NCBI GenBank assembly: GCA_028386065.3
Contig: JAKUCV010002460.1
Location: forward strand, 114,709-178,708
Reading direction: 5' to 3'
DNA: 64,000 nucleotides
From: Turnera subulata
Taxonomy: Eukaryota > Streptophyta > Magnoliopsida > Malpighiales > Passifloraceae
The translations under genes and the position numbers were made by a program. This document shows positions 33,691-48,100 of the stretch, piece by piece (the stretch's first letter is position 1; each line of letters opens with the position of its first letter). The notes under the pieces were generated by a model. That model saw only the letters and a program-made list of their open reading frames with translations, searched no databases and was not told the origin of the DNA.

Positions 33691-34538
33691 CTCGCACACC
33701 CTTATTCCCCATGTACTAACATTACTATACAACCTTGAAAACACGGACTAAAGGCACTGTTCATCATAACTAGACAGACATTGGGATGTAATGATTTGGT
33801 TTTTCCTTGGCAAAATAGCAGCTTCGGGAGAGTATTCTTTAAGTCCACCTTGCCTTGCTGACTTTTTTTGTTTTGGTTGAACTGAAATGGAATGCTGGGC
33901 AGATATGATGCGGGCTTTTCTTCTCTTAATTATTTTTGGTCCATAGTTTTTGAAGCCGTTGAGGTGGTGGTGATTTTGCAAAACTATGGAGTAAGCACTA
34001 AGCAGCACTTTGTGTGCCTGTGGCCAGTATGTTGAGAGTAAATTCTGGCCGATGCTGTCTCCTTTTCCCTCTTTGGTAAACAAGGCAAGAAGATGGCAAG
34101 CCAATAATTTCGCATGCACTACCGTTTGTATTAGTATTACTCGTTCAAATGAACCATATAACATCACAGATCGACCCACTCTCTGGGGATAAAGCAATTA
34201 TGACAATGAGAAACTGAGAAGAAGCTCCAATTGAAAAGTGGAAAATCCTACTCTCGAATAATGCTCAAAATAGTACAAATCGAATAATGCTCAAAATAGT
34301 ACAAAACATACAACATCCCTCGTTGAAGATACACAATGATAGTTCGAGCTTTCAAGCCCCACCCTATGCTTACAATGATGTGTCTTAACAACAATCAAGG
34401 GGCTCCCTTTCGTGGCACAATTACTTGAATCCTCCACAGCACCTGACAAGTAGTGGTACATGAAATGGACTAATTTTACAAGCTCCAAACCTCCAATTTG
34501 AAACCCTTGGAACAATATCAAGATCAAGTGTACAAATT

Positions 34539-37010
34539 TCACCCATCACTTGTCCATGTGAAGGCCAATATGACGATTGTAAGTGCTGAGAAAATTATCA
34601 CGCCAGAAAACAACCACATAGACCTGGTAAGACCCTTTTTCTTGCTCTCTTGATCCCCTATCTCCACCTCCTTGAGAAGCTCCCTCACCTTCTCCATATC
34701 CGAGTCTTTTGCAGCTTGGATTAGTCTGCCTTGAATTTTCTCAAGCTTGACTAGCCTTCTTCCTCTTGCTCTATCCTTGGATTGCCAGATAAAGCCAGTC
34801 ATCTTCCAGAGAAGTACTCCCACATATATTGCAACAATACAATCCACTGTGTAGTGGTGGCGTTCCCTTACTTCTCTCTGAGCACTGTGCATTACGAGCA
34901 GCCATATCAGCACGGAGCTGAAACCCCCATAAGCTTCCTGCAGTGATAAATCAACGCCAACTTGGGTAAGTGGTCTACTACTTGGCACTAAGTTGCACTC
35001 ATATGACAGAATCATGACTTTCATTGCATCTTAGCAAGGAATTACCGTCCAAGCCATAGCTGTGAGTACAGCAACAAGCATGTGGCCACTGTACAGGAGG
35101 TCATTGCAGCCGCCGCCTGCTTTCTTCAGAAGATTGTACCATGAAGATCCTTCAGAAGGAGTAGGTCGTAAGAAATCTATCAGGAAATACATTGCACCCC
35201 AGTCGGGACGGTAATCGCCAAGGTATTCACCAGTTTCAGCTGCAAAACCAAAAGGAAAGAAGAATAAGGATAAAATTCTAGAAAGATTAAATAATATATA
35301 GAGTAAATTTAGGACAACTTAAAAGGAAACATAATACTGGACATCTTAAGCAAACAGATTCGATATATAACCTGAGTGTCTGAAGAGTAGAACTAATAAA
35401 AGAAACATAATCTGAAATCTCATTTGCAAGAGTTGATACCACAGTGACATGCTTAGTAGTAAACATAGCTCAAATGAACCCAGCAAAGGAGTTCCTATGA
35501 GAGGCTTAATTAATGGTTTAATTCAAGATGATTAGAGAGTATTAGTTTAGCATAAAAAAAAAAATGATTCATGAATCGTGTAAAAAAAAATTGTAAGATT
35601 TCTTTAACTGTGAAGCTCCAAATCAGTCGTAGGTAAACAAAGCGCTAAGAAAATGCACAGCAAAATCTCAACAGAGCTTCAAAAACGAAAAACCATAGTA
35701 GAGACAACCGAGAAAGAACACATACCGTATGCTATATCCTGATTTATAACTTGACGAATAGCATCAGCATCAGATGAGTAAGGAACATAATATTTCTGAG
35801 CCCAATAATGAGGATGTGCAGGAACTCTGAACCGAGAAGAAGCACACCAAGGTCTGGTTGATGGCAGAATTGTAGCTACAAAGCTTAGAGCTCGAAGTAG
35901 ACGGCCAATTGCCATTGTGAACATGTATCGTGCACCAAGCCCGAGACCTGGAGCTTCAACAGAGCCAAATAGTACAGAAAATGCCAGCATTATGAACAAC
36001 ATGAGAAAATGGTGCAGTCCAATAATACGAGCTCTGAGGATGTGAACTAGTGTTTCAGGAAGGCTCTCATTCAAAGAGAGGAGTAGCCACTGGCCAGTGT
36101 CAGGAAGAGGAGGTGTGTCACTGTTTAACATCATCAAGCCAATCATTAAATCCTGTAAACAATTTTAGCAAATATATGAAATTAAATAGTATATCTTATC
36201 TTAGTGAGAAGAAAGGCAGAGGAACCATTAAAGCAAAGGTACACTTGTGGGGGGAATTGGAAACAGTCCCACAGTTTACAGAGAAGCGCATTTTAGAGAT
36301 CAATAAAGATACGGAGTGATTTATGTTGAAACAATTCCATAAAAAGAAGTATAGTGTCCAGATGATAATTCATGGTTAGTTAGCAATTATGTAATCAGCA
36401 GTATTGAATCTTAAGTGCATACATCTTCTTCATAAAGATTCAAGTCAAGCCTCTAATAAATGAGATCCAAAGTCAATTCGATTTGATTTCCATATCCGAA
36501 GCAGAAATCTAAACTTCTAGTCGAGAATCATTACTAATTTACCATAAAAGGAAGCTAGCAGTTATAACTCTAAAACTCAACTCGCATTTACTCCTCCAAA
36601 AGAAGAAAGGAAAAAAAGGAAGCAAAACCCACTACAAAAAGACACCAAATTCGTCATCTTCAGGGTCACACACAGGCACACAAAACACCAGCTTGAGCTG
36701 GAAGAAAGAAGAGGGAGAGGGAGATTAACCTGTGCCAATCAAGGCCAAGCACGGCGGAGACGAAGCGGACGGAGAGAGCTTCGAAGAGGAGACAAGAGAG
36801 CATGAAGAGCATAGAAGCAACAAAGGGGATGGCGGCCCGGAACTCGGAGGCCCAGTGCTTGTAGAAGGGTACGCGGGAGATGGCGATCAGGGCCAGCACA
36901 GTCCACAGCGCCGGCTGCAGACGCTCGTGCCACTCCGGCGACAGGTGGCGCAGGTAGTCCACCGCAACGTACGACATTGCCGCCACCCCCAGACCGCCGC
37001 GCCACCTCAT
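34539..37010 (-). CDS. Sphingomyelin synthase-like / PAP2-type membrane protein
   Basis: Four exons on the minus strand: 37010-36730, 36120-35726, 35239-35046 and 34937-34539. Phases match and all introns are GT-AG, giving 422 residues. The true ATG is at 37008-37010 (MRWRGG); the frame extends nine codons further only through a TTG. Exon 2 must begin at the CAG|TGACAC acceptor, which makes LDWH-S-DTPPLPDTGQW continuous. Several hydrophobic membrane spans are visible. The catalytic region has YSGHM (Ser276-His278) and ERHHYTVD (His317/His318, Asp322), the His-His-Asp arrangement of the sphingomyelin synthase/PAP2 superfamily. A basic, helical loop and a last membrane span (LFSGVIIFSALTIVILAFTW) form the C-terminus. 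It is likely a membrane lipid transferase or phosphatase. The family name follows the Arabidopsis At1g43580 annotation as I remember it. The substrate is not shown by the sequence. Confidence 0.85.
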
Positions 37011-39122
37011 GATTCTTCCTCTGTGGCGGTGGTGCAAAGAGAATGTGGTGCTAAGGAAAGAATTAATGGAAACCCAAAGCCAAAGTGGTGTGTAGATGTA
37101 AATTGTAATGAGAGAAGGAGAAAGAGATTATTATTTTTAACCTCAATCTAGGAAGCTTACTTACTTCTACTGTGCTGCTCACACACAACTACAGTAAGTA
37201 GGTACTAGGTCTTATTTTCTTTTACAGCTTGCTCAGTCATGGGAGAGATAGGGTTAAAAACGAACCAGTGTACCATTTATTTTCTTTTTGTCAGTGAATA
37301 AAAAGTATACCTCTCGCTCGCCAAAAGAGTTTCGGGTTCGGGTGATTCATGAAATTGGATTTCTCTCCGGTAGTGATCAATCATTCATTTTTAAAAGAGA
37401 ATCATTTATGGAAAAATATAAATTTTTAGATAAGGAAAATAATACATTTCTAACCGTTTGATTTTGAAAATTGTGGCTTAAATGTAAGACAACATGAAGC
37501 AAGTTGCCATTCATATGAATATGGATCATTATCCAATTACTTATAAAATCTAAATTCTATACGCAAGTTTTAAAACAAAATGTGATGATGAGATTACAAG
37601 GTAGGACTAGCATGATTTCAATTTTCAACAGATTGAGTCATTTTCATCTCATATTAAAATGTAATAGACTTGTACATATAGTTCTTAATTCTTAGATTGT
37701 GTCCTAAGGGCACATGATAAACTATTTAAAAAAAAAATAAAATCTCACAATTTATAAATATTATTTTCCTGGTAATATATAGCCTCCTGCTAGGGCTGAC
37801 CTATAGAATTTTAAGACAAATATAATAATGACATGTAGAATTTTTAAGTATATTTATGAACTATCGGCTACATTAATAAATAAGTTTAAGTTTATCTACA
37901 CTAGAAGAAGAAACAATTGTCGATATTAATGCGAGACAACTACGGCGGGTTCCTCAAACTCGAGATAGAATAGCACAACAATTAATGGGATAGATATAGT
38001 ATATTATAATTTTGATTTATGTTTTGTACATCAATATATTTAAAGTTTTTAACATTTTAAATTTAAGCAATTTGACATTATTTTTTGTAATAATTTATTG
38101 AATTTTTATATATAGATTATATTTATGTGATGAATGATCATAATTTTTATTCATTGTAAGTACATTTTTCTAAAATGATAGAGTAAACCGAATTTGATTT
38201 TTGATAAACCAAAAGTTTAAAAACAAAAAATCAAAAACAGTACGGAACGAGCCCTTAGAGAACCGACTTATTCAATTTGGATATAATTACAGTGGGTGCA
38301 AAGGTATGTTCAATTTCTTGAAGTATGATGCATGAAAAATGTACTAGTGAGAATTATAGACATCATAAAACAAATACATCCTCCAAAATTCTTGATAGAA
38401 AAGTTCATTTTACTCTTTGAAATGGTGTGTTTTCTTTCTCTATTATTGTCTTCTAACCTTAACTATTATTATAAGAGGTAACCTTTTTAAATAATCTGCA
38501 GAAAACGAAATCAGAAATAAATTATCATCAAATTGGACTATTTAAAATCATATTTCAGAATCGAGAGTTTTTTTTCCAGTTACAAAATCAATGTCTGTCC
38601 ATAAAACTCAGGAGCGGAAGAGAGAAGAAGAGTGACAGAGAAAATAAATAGACTATCAAGGACTAAATTAGCTTTTGTTTGGTGAAACAGTGAACAAAAA
38701 TAACACAGCAGGTACAAAAATCAGGGGGATCGGCAACGCCAAGTAAAGCAAACTCACTCATGTCCAATCTCGCTTTGCAAATAAGCCGGCTTCAAAATTT
38801 GCATTCTACTACACACAAACAAGTAGAACGCAATGGAGAAACCATAAAAGAATTACTCAAAAATGGAATATCTTAATTCACTAAACAAGCTTGTTATCGA
38901 TATATGGCAACCTATTATTACAGATGTCACCAGAAATTCAATGACGAGAACCTATATTTTGATGTGTGAACCTTTAATGCATTATGCACATGCATAAAAC
39001 TGAGCCACGAACCAAATCAATCAATGAAATGCAATAGAAATGATAACTAAAAAATTAAAAACAATGTTTGAAGAGAAGCATTACTATCTATCTATACAAC
39101 ACTAAACTACACTGGAAGAAGC
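37011..39122. other. Intergenic between the SMS-like gene and the sterol glucosyltransferase
   Basis: No gene is seen. The part near 37010-37200 is the SMS-like gene leader and promoter. At about 37700-37760 a GGGCACATGATAAAC, then A-rich, then AATAAAATCTCACAA segment matches 8418-8475 and is a dispersed repeat, possibly a MITE end. From about 38640 the DNA leads to the 3' end of the sterol glucosyltransferase. Confidence 0.55.
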
Positions 39123-42100
39123 CTACGAGCTACAAGGCAGGCAACACCACTTTTCAAGCTGAATAAAGAACCACTGTATAGGGTCTGGATGTTCCTCGTC
39201 CTCTGAAGATGGTGCAGGCAGAGGTAGCTCGGGAGGTAAATGCCTGTGAAATGCATCAACTGCAGCTGCGACGCCATCTTCATTTTCTATCAGCTTCGCT
39301 AGTTCCATTGCTCTCAATTTTACCTGGGTGTTGAAAGTTTCCTTTAGCAACAGAAAAAATGCTAAAACAAGCAAAGTTTCGATATGCCTTTCTCTACACA
39401 TATTTTCTTTTGGAAACGCCAAGTTTGATCAGGGGAACACTAACGACACAGCTTGTTAGGAACAGTTAAGAAAACAATCAAGCTCAGAGAACCCCGAGAT
39501 GCTGTTCTGTCATTTTCAGCAACTGATCAATGAGCCAGATTCAATCAACTTAAAGCACGTACCACAGAGAGCAATCCAAACACATTTGAAGAGATAGTTT
39601 TGACAAGAATTATGCAATACCGTCCAAAAATGTTCCAAGCTTGAGTACTGACAAACTGTTAGCGAACATAAAAAAAAACATTTCTTGGGACATCACACAT
39701 CAGCTTTTGGGTTGAATTGGTCCTTTGACATGCAGTTGACTTTTTTTTTTTTCACTAATATCAATTTCCCCTCTCTTTAACTTATATTGCTACCTACCCA
39801 ATAACCATAACCTATCTCACAGACGCTCTGTCTCAGACTCACTGAATATGACAATGTACCATGTACTTCTAATAAACCGTTCAACTTTACTGAAACATGA
39901 AGAGGATAACAAACGTCTGATGTCAGTGCTACAAAACAGTGGAAACCTGAGAAAGGAAAAAAAAAAAAAAAAAAAGAAGCATATGATCTCTCAATCTAAT
40001 TACAGCTAAACATTACGTTGCAAACATCAACACTAATCGCTGAGAAGAATGGTGGTATAATACATAATAACCATGGTCTTTTAAGAACCAGCTACATATT
40101 AGAATTACCTCAGGCTGGAGCATGAATCTTATAGCACTTGAAAGGCTCTCAACAGTAAGCTGAGCTATTGGTATTGGTGCAGGCCCTAGTCCCTTTTCAT
40201 GTACTCTATCACCCCAGAAGAATTGATCTCCAAAGAATGGCACTATAGTTGTTGGGCACTGTAATGAAAAAATTTTGATAAATGGCAAGTAAAAAAATAA
40301 ATGAAACATAAAAAATGTTGGTCCCAACAAAGATTAGATAATAACAATCTGCAGAAAAGAATATAAGCAACGGCTCAGAGAAAATGACATCAGAATATTG
40401 CACTCTCAATCCCCATGCGTGCGGTTCTTCCAGGTATCACGACAGACATTCATTAATCAGGATGGTAGTGATAATTTATTTGAGAATCTAGATTGAGTTT
40501 TCAAGAAATATGTGAAAATGATTTTGGAGAGTCTTTATTGAATTGGATAGATGAAAAGGCATTTGGAAATTAAAACCAGCTGTAACAAAAAAGAATGGCT
40601 ACTTATTTAGAATTCTATTCATCATAAAGACCAACCAAGAGAAGAATGCGGAAAGTCAACGTTAAGTAGTTTGAAAAATTGAGGCTTGATCAAGCTGACT
40701 TGAGTTTAAAAGGTTTATGAAGGTTATAAAACATGCAACTGTACAGAAAAAAGACATTGAAATATCAATGAGGGATAATTCACCCAGAACACATCTATTT
40801 TCATATCAAGCAGTGTGTCTTTCAAGATGAAAATAATTAACTGCTTGAAAATTTTGGAAAAAAAGACAGTATAGACGGAAAACTACAGAATGACTAGAAG
40901 TTTGAAGTAGGTCAGTGATCATTTCTGTTAATGCAATTTCCCATAGGTAATTGAAGCCTTAATGCTATGAATGCCACTGATTATGATATAATCTTTAGGA
41001 CTAATCCCTGCTTCCGATATTTTCATTATCGCTTATTTCCTTAGTATTGTTTATGAGGTTTCCTTCCTAGAATAGGTTTCTATTTCTGTACTTTCTTAAG
41101 TCCCATTTTACGCGAAATACCTCAATGAGAAGCCTAACTGTATTTTCCACCAAAATATACATATAGAGGTGGGAGCTCTCTCTAATAGTCTAAGGTCCCT
41201 CTAACGAGCCTCAAGCCCACCATCATAGGTCGATCACGCAAGGGTAATGGCAAGGCTTTAGACCTTGATTTCCCAGTTAATCACAAAGTGACCAGAGCCT
41301 TGAAACGTGTACAAAACACTTGAGCATAAAATTATCTTCAAGATGAAGATATATACAGGATCATTATCAAGAAAAACTTATTGACAAGAGTGTTTACCCC
41401 TGCTCTTAGTCCTGTAGCTGTAGTTCCAGCACCGCCATGATGAACCTGCGTATTCCGAACATGCAACCTCCAGTTAACCGACTGTTAAATAGATATAATG
41501 CAGAGTCATCCTACAAGAAGCAAGCATCAGAATCATTCCTATCATCAAAATCCAAACTGTACTGGTGCTCCTCTTACATTTTGATGATTATTCATCATAG
41601 TAAGGGTCTTAACATGGTTTGGCTGGGACAGAAGTATGAAAGAAAAGGGATATCTGTGCACTGACTAAGTGTTTAGTTCTACTGAGTGCAATGCAAAATA
41701 GTTACAATCGTTATGACTAGTCGACAATACATTGTTACAAGTTTGTGGTCCCATGAACAAGGTGATTCCCTTTTTGATATTTCAGAAAGGTTACTAAAGT
41801 TAACTAACTGAATCACAACAAGTACCACTTCATTGCTAAAAACATGTTATTTCTTAATCATGAGCAACAATGCTACTGAAAGTGTGAAACAAACAACTGG
41901 TATTGAAAGTTAGCAACAGGTATGATTGGAAAATCAATGACAAAAATGTCAACAAAACAAGCAACAAAATGGACCAAAAGAGGAAAGAATGCTCTGCTTA
42001 AACAAAAATCTAAGACTAACCACAGCAGCACATTGCGGAAACAACCAATCATGGGGGCAGTCCTCCAAAAGGAATACATAGTCAGGAACTTCCATAACTG

Positions 42101-45100
42101 CAAAGGAAAGAACGATTAGAGGAGAAACAGCCTGTAGTTTATCATTCAAAACTTACAGAAAAAGTGCACACTTTTTACCGTAAGATCACAGGCGATATAA
42201 TAAACAGAGTCCTCCAATTTACAATGATTGATGACCCTATTATGTACAAACTGCTCCTAACATGTAGAATGGAGTGACATCCTAAGAAATTTAGTGTCTT
42301 CAACACAAGAGTGAATGTGCCCACACAGTGGGAAAGCATAAGATCAACATGTATCTTATTTGCAACCATTTTTGCACGTACCAAACCAGAGAATCATATC
42401 ATGTACATATAGGTATAAAACAACAAAATACAATCACTCACAAGCCTCTTTTTTTTCATAAGAACTCACAAGCCTCTATTATGCCCTTGATATAGTATTC
42501 TGTTCACTTTATTTTGTCACCGTATAATACTCACCAGACCTGGGTTAAAGAAAAATAACTGTAAAGGTACACCATTGAGTAACAAAATATGCATTAACAG
42601 ATGCAAATCCAGGACTTGCAATTAAGGGCATGTTCTTTTGAAAAAATTATCAGGAACGCCCGGAGTATGCTCCCTTCTCATAACTCACACATATGGAGGC
42701 CGTTAAAAGCAGTCTTATGATAGGTCCGATATGTATGTGATTCCAGCTCCAGGTGTACCAACAATTTCTCATTCTTATGATGTGCAAGTGGGATGAATGT
42801 ATTAATGCAAATCCAGTAACTGCAATTAAGGATTTGCTCCTCCAACTGACTACAATTTACAACAAGAAGCAGGGGGAGCAAAAGTAGTGCTGAAACACAT
42901 ATACTTACAACTTCCCAGGTCACCCCAGCCTCGGTCGATAATTCCTCTCTGTCCGGTATCCTTCAATGCCTCCAAGATTATATCCATTGTTTTCAATGGA
43001 TCTTCAAGAGGCTGAACAAGAAGTGTGTTACTGTCCAATAACAAGAATATATCTCACTGGAAAAGTGAAATGTATATGACAAGCCAGCCATGTTAATCAT
43101 ACAAAGTGTGAACTGGGAAAAGTTTGTCTTCCTGTGATCTTCATTGTGCAAAAAATAAATGAGATAAAGTAAAATGGGCAGAGGAAAATAAGGGTATTGA
43201 CCAAAGCATGTCAGGTGACACACAACTCAATAGAAATTACAAACAGCATCAAGTAAATGGCCGAAAACTTATCATACCATGCTCCCGAACCCAACATAGA
43301 TGGGTTTCTCTCCTTTCTCAATCCAAACAGGGAACTCTTCTTTTGGCTCATATTTTGCTCCAAGGTTTAAGAAACAATAACCGACAACATCAACCAAAGG
43401 ACCCCAGTCTGCATATTAGAGTATGAAATCGATATGTCGATATTGCATTCTACAATACATGAATTAGTTCTCAACAAATTAAAGAGAAAAAGTTAAGAGA
43501 AAAAGGCATTAGTAAACAATTTTTCTTTTCAGAGGGAAAAAAGCCAAAAAGCATCTTGAAAATGATAGAGTAGCGACGTAAAGAAAGTAGAAAGACAGAT
43601 ATCTATTGCAAGCAAATGTAAAGAAATAAAAAGATGTAGTTAATAAACTCTCTGCATTAAGATTTCCAGCCTCAGGCCATCAGGTAAGATAGTATTTCAC
43701 AATAGAAGCGTTAAAGAGCTGAAGAAATGCATATCCACAGAGCAATTGTCACATACAAGTGACCTTACCGCAACTAGTGAGACCGAACATCATTGGCAGA
43801 TGCTGCTTTGATAACAAAATATTTACAGTAATATGTATTTCTATATATCCTTTTTTATCATCTGTACAGCTGACAATTTCCTTTTCCTCCCGAGACAGAG
43901 AGATAACAGAAGCTTCCAACTTCACTTGGAAAACATACTAGAAATGAATTGCGCAGTGCAGTATTTTACTAGAATAAATGGTGTTCTAAAATAAGAGTAG
44001 ACAGCCAATGACACATATACAAATCTGCAAGCTTTAAAAGCAGTGAGCATCCACTAGATTTTGTCTTTCAAAGGAGCTTGAGATGGTTACTTAACATACA
44101 TCAATGCATTAGAACCAGCAACGATGATGTGGAAAATAATTAAAAAGAATTAATCCTTACCACTTGGCTTTGGCACAAGATGGGGACTCCAGACATAACC
44201 TGTCGGAAGATGGGATATTGATCCATGGTACATACTTAAGTATGCAATGGGCGGAAGTTTCAGTGTCCTTCTTCTAAAGTCGTTGATATATCCTCTTATA
44301 CCCCACCATATAAGCAAATCAACAATTATGTAGGAAAGCTACATACAGAAAAGCAGATGAAAGAGATTCGTTATAAGTTAGGTCTATGATTCAGCGACAA
44401 GAAGAGAATATGAAGAAAGGTGTCAGCAAGCAAAAACATACCCAATAACCAGCACTTTGAGGTACACGTGCCAAAGGGTGAGGAAATTCATATGTTGGCC
44501 TGCCTATTGAAGATGGAAGTAAGAAGGCATAGTCTCGAGTAAAATAATAAACAAAATAAAGCATCAGTAACGGGTTGATTACTTTTATCAGTCATATGCT
44601 TGTAAGTTTATCATGCTTTCTTCCTCTTAATTCCAATTTTAACTTATTTGTGTATAGAATAACCTTTCCTACTGTAAAGAATATGCCTCCTTGGTTGAGA
44701 AAAGTGTTTGATGACGAGATAAGAAGTATTTTTCCGATCAACATAAGATGCATGAATGAACAAGCATTTAGTATTTAACTACATGACTTCTGTTTGTGGA
44801 AATTTATTGCTATTGATGTTTTCTCTCAAATTATATATGATGATCATTCTTCGATTTCACATTATATGCTAGTTGTTCTGAATTATACTCTAGACTTGAT
44901 GCATTGTCTTATTGCAGAACAACTCTGCATTTCATAGAAGCTAGCGTACATTCAGAAACAAAAGGCATAGTCTTTATATGCACATCTCAGACATTGCCAG
45001 TCCAATTGCACACAAAAGAAGTGCATCATTTTCATTCACTTTCAAAATAAATCATACTGGCATTTAACATTTCCAAATTCGAGTGGGGAGGTACTCTCTA

Positions 45101-48100
45101 ATCAAAACTAGCAGTATCTCAGACAAAAAAAGCTACTCTCCATTCAATACTCACGTCCAAGGCATTGTGAAGAAAATGTGAATTGGTACTCCAAGAGCTT
45201 CAGCAACGTGCACATGTCCTTCAGAAAAGATCGCAATATTAGAATGTAAGGTACATGTGGTGATAAGAATCAAGCAGAAAATAACCAGAATATGCTCCAT
45301 GCAGTACAAGATAGCATACAGTCAATGAACTTTTCCTTTAAACAAGTCTACTTCAGTTCCTTCGCTTCCAGACCTATATAGCTATTATCAACTTCACATT
45401 ACGCTATCCTCTCTTTGTTGCTCTCATATTCCACACACCACATGTATATAAATTGCCAGCCACATGAACGCAGTCTAGATCCTAATAAATATTACCACAA
45501 CAGCACACATAAAATAGACTTGTAAGGCTTTGCTTATGTGAATCAGGGGCCATTTTAGGTTCAAACCCCAACGCTACCAAGGTTCAAATAGTTCCATGTT
45601 TACTGGGAGTAGGTTTCTCTTTTCCCTAGTGAGCAAATTCACTCTAAAATACTGACTAACGACCCAAAACAGGGGAAAACAGCATGGACAGACTAGAGAA
45701 TTAACTGCCCAACGATAGCAACATAGTAAAAAAGAAATTAGCTGAATTATGCATTGAAGCACAAGCACATGCAGTGTAGCATCGGCCACAATTTGAGCTC
45801 CTGGATGCATCAAAATATGAAAATCATGCAGCTGACTGTGAAGATTGTTGATCTCACAAAGGATCCAATGCAACTTCCATATCTGAGCCTCCCCACTATC
45901 AAGAACCCCAGACACCATATTGAGAGTCTGGATAAACAAACAAGCTTTGCACCATGCAATGTTGGACTTGTGCACATAAATTTCAAGAGCTTTCCTATGG
46001 GTGCCAGCAAGGCTTCGGAGCAAGATTTGCACCACGCACACCAATAGGGCAGTTTGCATGTATAACGCCTAGCCAAACAAGGGTCAAGCCGAGACCTTTC
46101 ATTTATAGATCAATTTACATTGAAAAATATAATCTTCCAGACAGGCATAAAATGTAAAGATGTAACTCAATGTTCAGAAAACTTAGTAACAATAGCAGTG
46201 GAATCTATAATACAATAATGACTTTCAAAGAGACATGATTCATGAAGCGAACTATGAACGTTATACATGGTTTTCAGAACTACTTTTGAGACTTCGCATT
46301 CGCTAAATATAATGACAACAAACCCACAGGTCAAAAGCGTGATATGATGAAATAACAACACACAGAGAGAGAGAGATTGGAAGGAGGAGAAGTTGGCATT
46401 TTGAAGTGGAATAAGCACCAAGTATGCAGAATACTTACCATAGGCAGGAGGATTTGCAATAATTGCCTGGGCTCTAAAAGGCACACCTGTTTCCATATCT
46501 GGTTCAGTGCAAGCAGGAAGAAGAGACTCAATAATGGCCTTCAATTGCTTCCTTTGGATGGATATTTCTCCTGGGGAAGATGGGATCAAACCCTTATTTC
46601 TCGCCATATCTACAATTCAAAAGTGACTGATATTTAGTGTTAAAGCACAGAGACAAAAATGGCAGAAAAACAAATTAAGGATGAAGATCTTGTAAATATA
46701 TGATGCACGAAAGCAAGTTAGAAACAAGGCAAATATCAAGATTTCCAACAGATCATATTTTCTAATCTGCATCTGTAGGAAGCTACCATTGCGTAAAAGC
46801 AGATAGTATGAAGAAAAATACATCCTAGTCAGCTGTAATAAGATTTGTCTCAGACTGAATCCTGAATGCAACAGAATAAATATGGCATAAAAGAAAATGA
46901 AGCAAGACCTATAAGAGAAGTCCACAAGAATTACAAACAAAGCAATTACAATGGAAGAGTAATATAGATAATTAACAACTTAGGCATGTCTTACATCCTG
47001 CCAAAACTCTAGGATCTCCCCCCAAGGGGTAAAACTCTACACCAGCAGACCTTACAAAACTGCTAAAGTTGCCATGAGTCGCCAGCCTAACATGATGACC
47101 ATATTCCTGCAAAAAATGAAAAATTTTCAGCAAAATGTAAATATGGAGATTTTGTAGGCCAGTAGAGCATCACTTTTACTGTTAGAAAATGGAAGTGTCA
47201 AACCACTACATTTTTCGCTCTCAATGTTGTTTCAGAAACACATCAGGAAAACCCAATTGACAATTACCAAGAGTTAATCAACTACCAAATGGACTATATA
47301 GAGCATGATCCTGAAATCATGGTATCTGGAATGAAGTAAGATTGCAATATCAAGAGCTCTTAATGATTCAAAATTAAGAAAAAGAATATAGTTCTAAGAA
47401 ATCATAGTTACACGAAGTGATATCTAAATAAATGAATATGCAGGAGAGATGAAGATGGAAATATCACAAGTCTCCCAAAAAGGAAAAAGATACATGATGA
47501 AATCAAGCAGAAATAAGGTGGCAAAAGTTGTATAGGACAATAATCATTCAATGACTACAAACATGCCTGAAGTCTCTTTGCAATAGCTAGAAATGGCTGC
47601 ACATCTCCTCTTGTTCCAACCACAAGAATGGCAATTTTCAATTTCGGAATTGATTTATAAGTCTCAGGAGCCTTATCATTCCCGTAGAAAGACGAACCCT
47701 CAGTGGAGTGAAGCTCTAACAACTCTGAAGCAACAGGTGCATTTTTATCAATATCCAATTTCACGGTACCATCATTTTGTATCTTGACCAGCTCAATAAT
47801 GAGTTTTTCCTGGAAAACATTAAAGAGAAAAATATATGAACACAAATTGAGGCAAACACTTAAAAGCAAAAATACTTGTCTCAAGTGCTACAGTTTCAAC
47901 TCTGATCTTGAGGTTAGTTCAAGCATCAGGCGCTGATATAGGAAGCAAATGATCAGGCGCTGGTCAGTTCAAGATTCTTCTTGGATGATGCATTCTCAGT
48001 TGGGACATTAAGCGAAGTAGAAAATAATTACATATGAATTGTCATTGAAAATAAACAATAAAGACAGACCATGAAATGCAGAAGTGAGGATTGGTTAGCA

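Noticed and set aside
36123..36148. An upstream splice acceptor (ACAG|GATTTAATG) for exon 2 of the SMS-like gene
   Set aside because: It breaks the reading frame with exon 1. The CAG|TGACAC acceptor restores it and gives a continuous TPPLPDTGQW.
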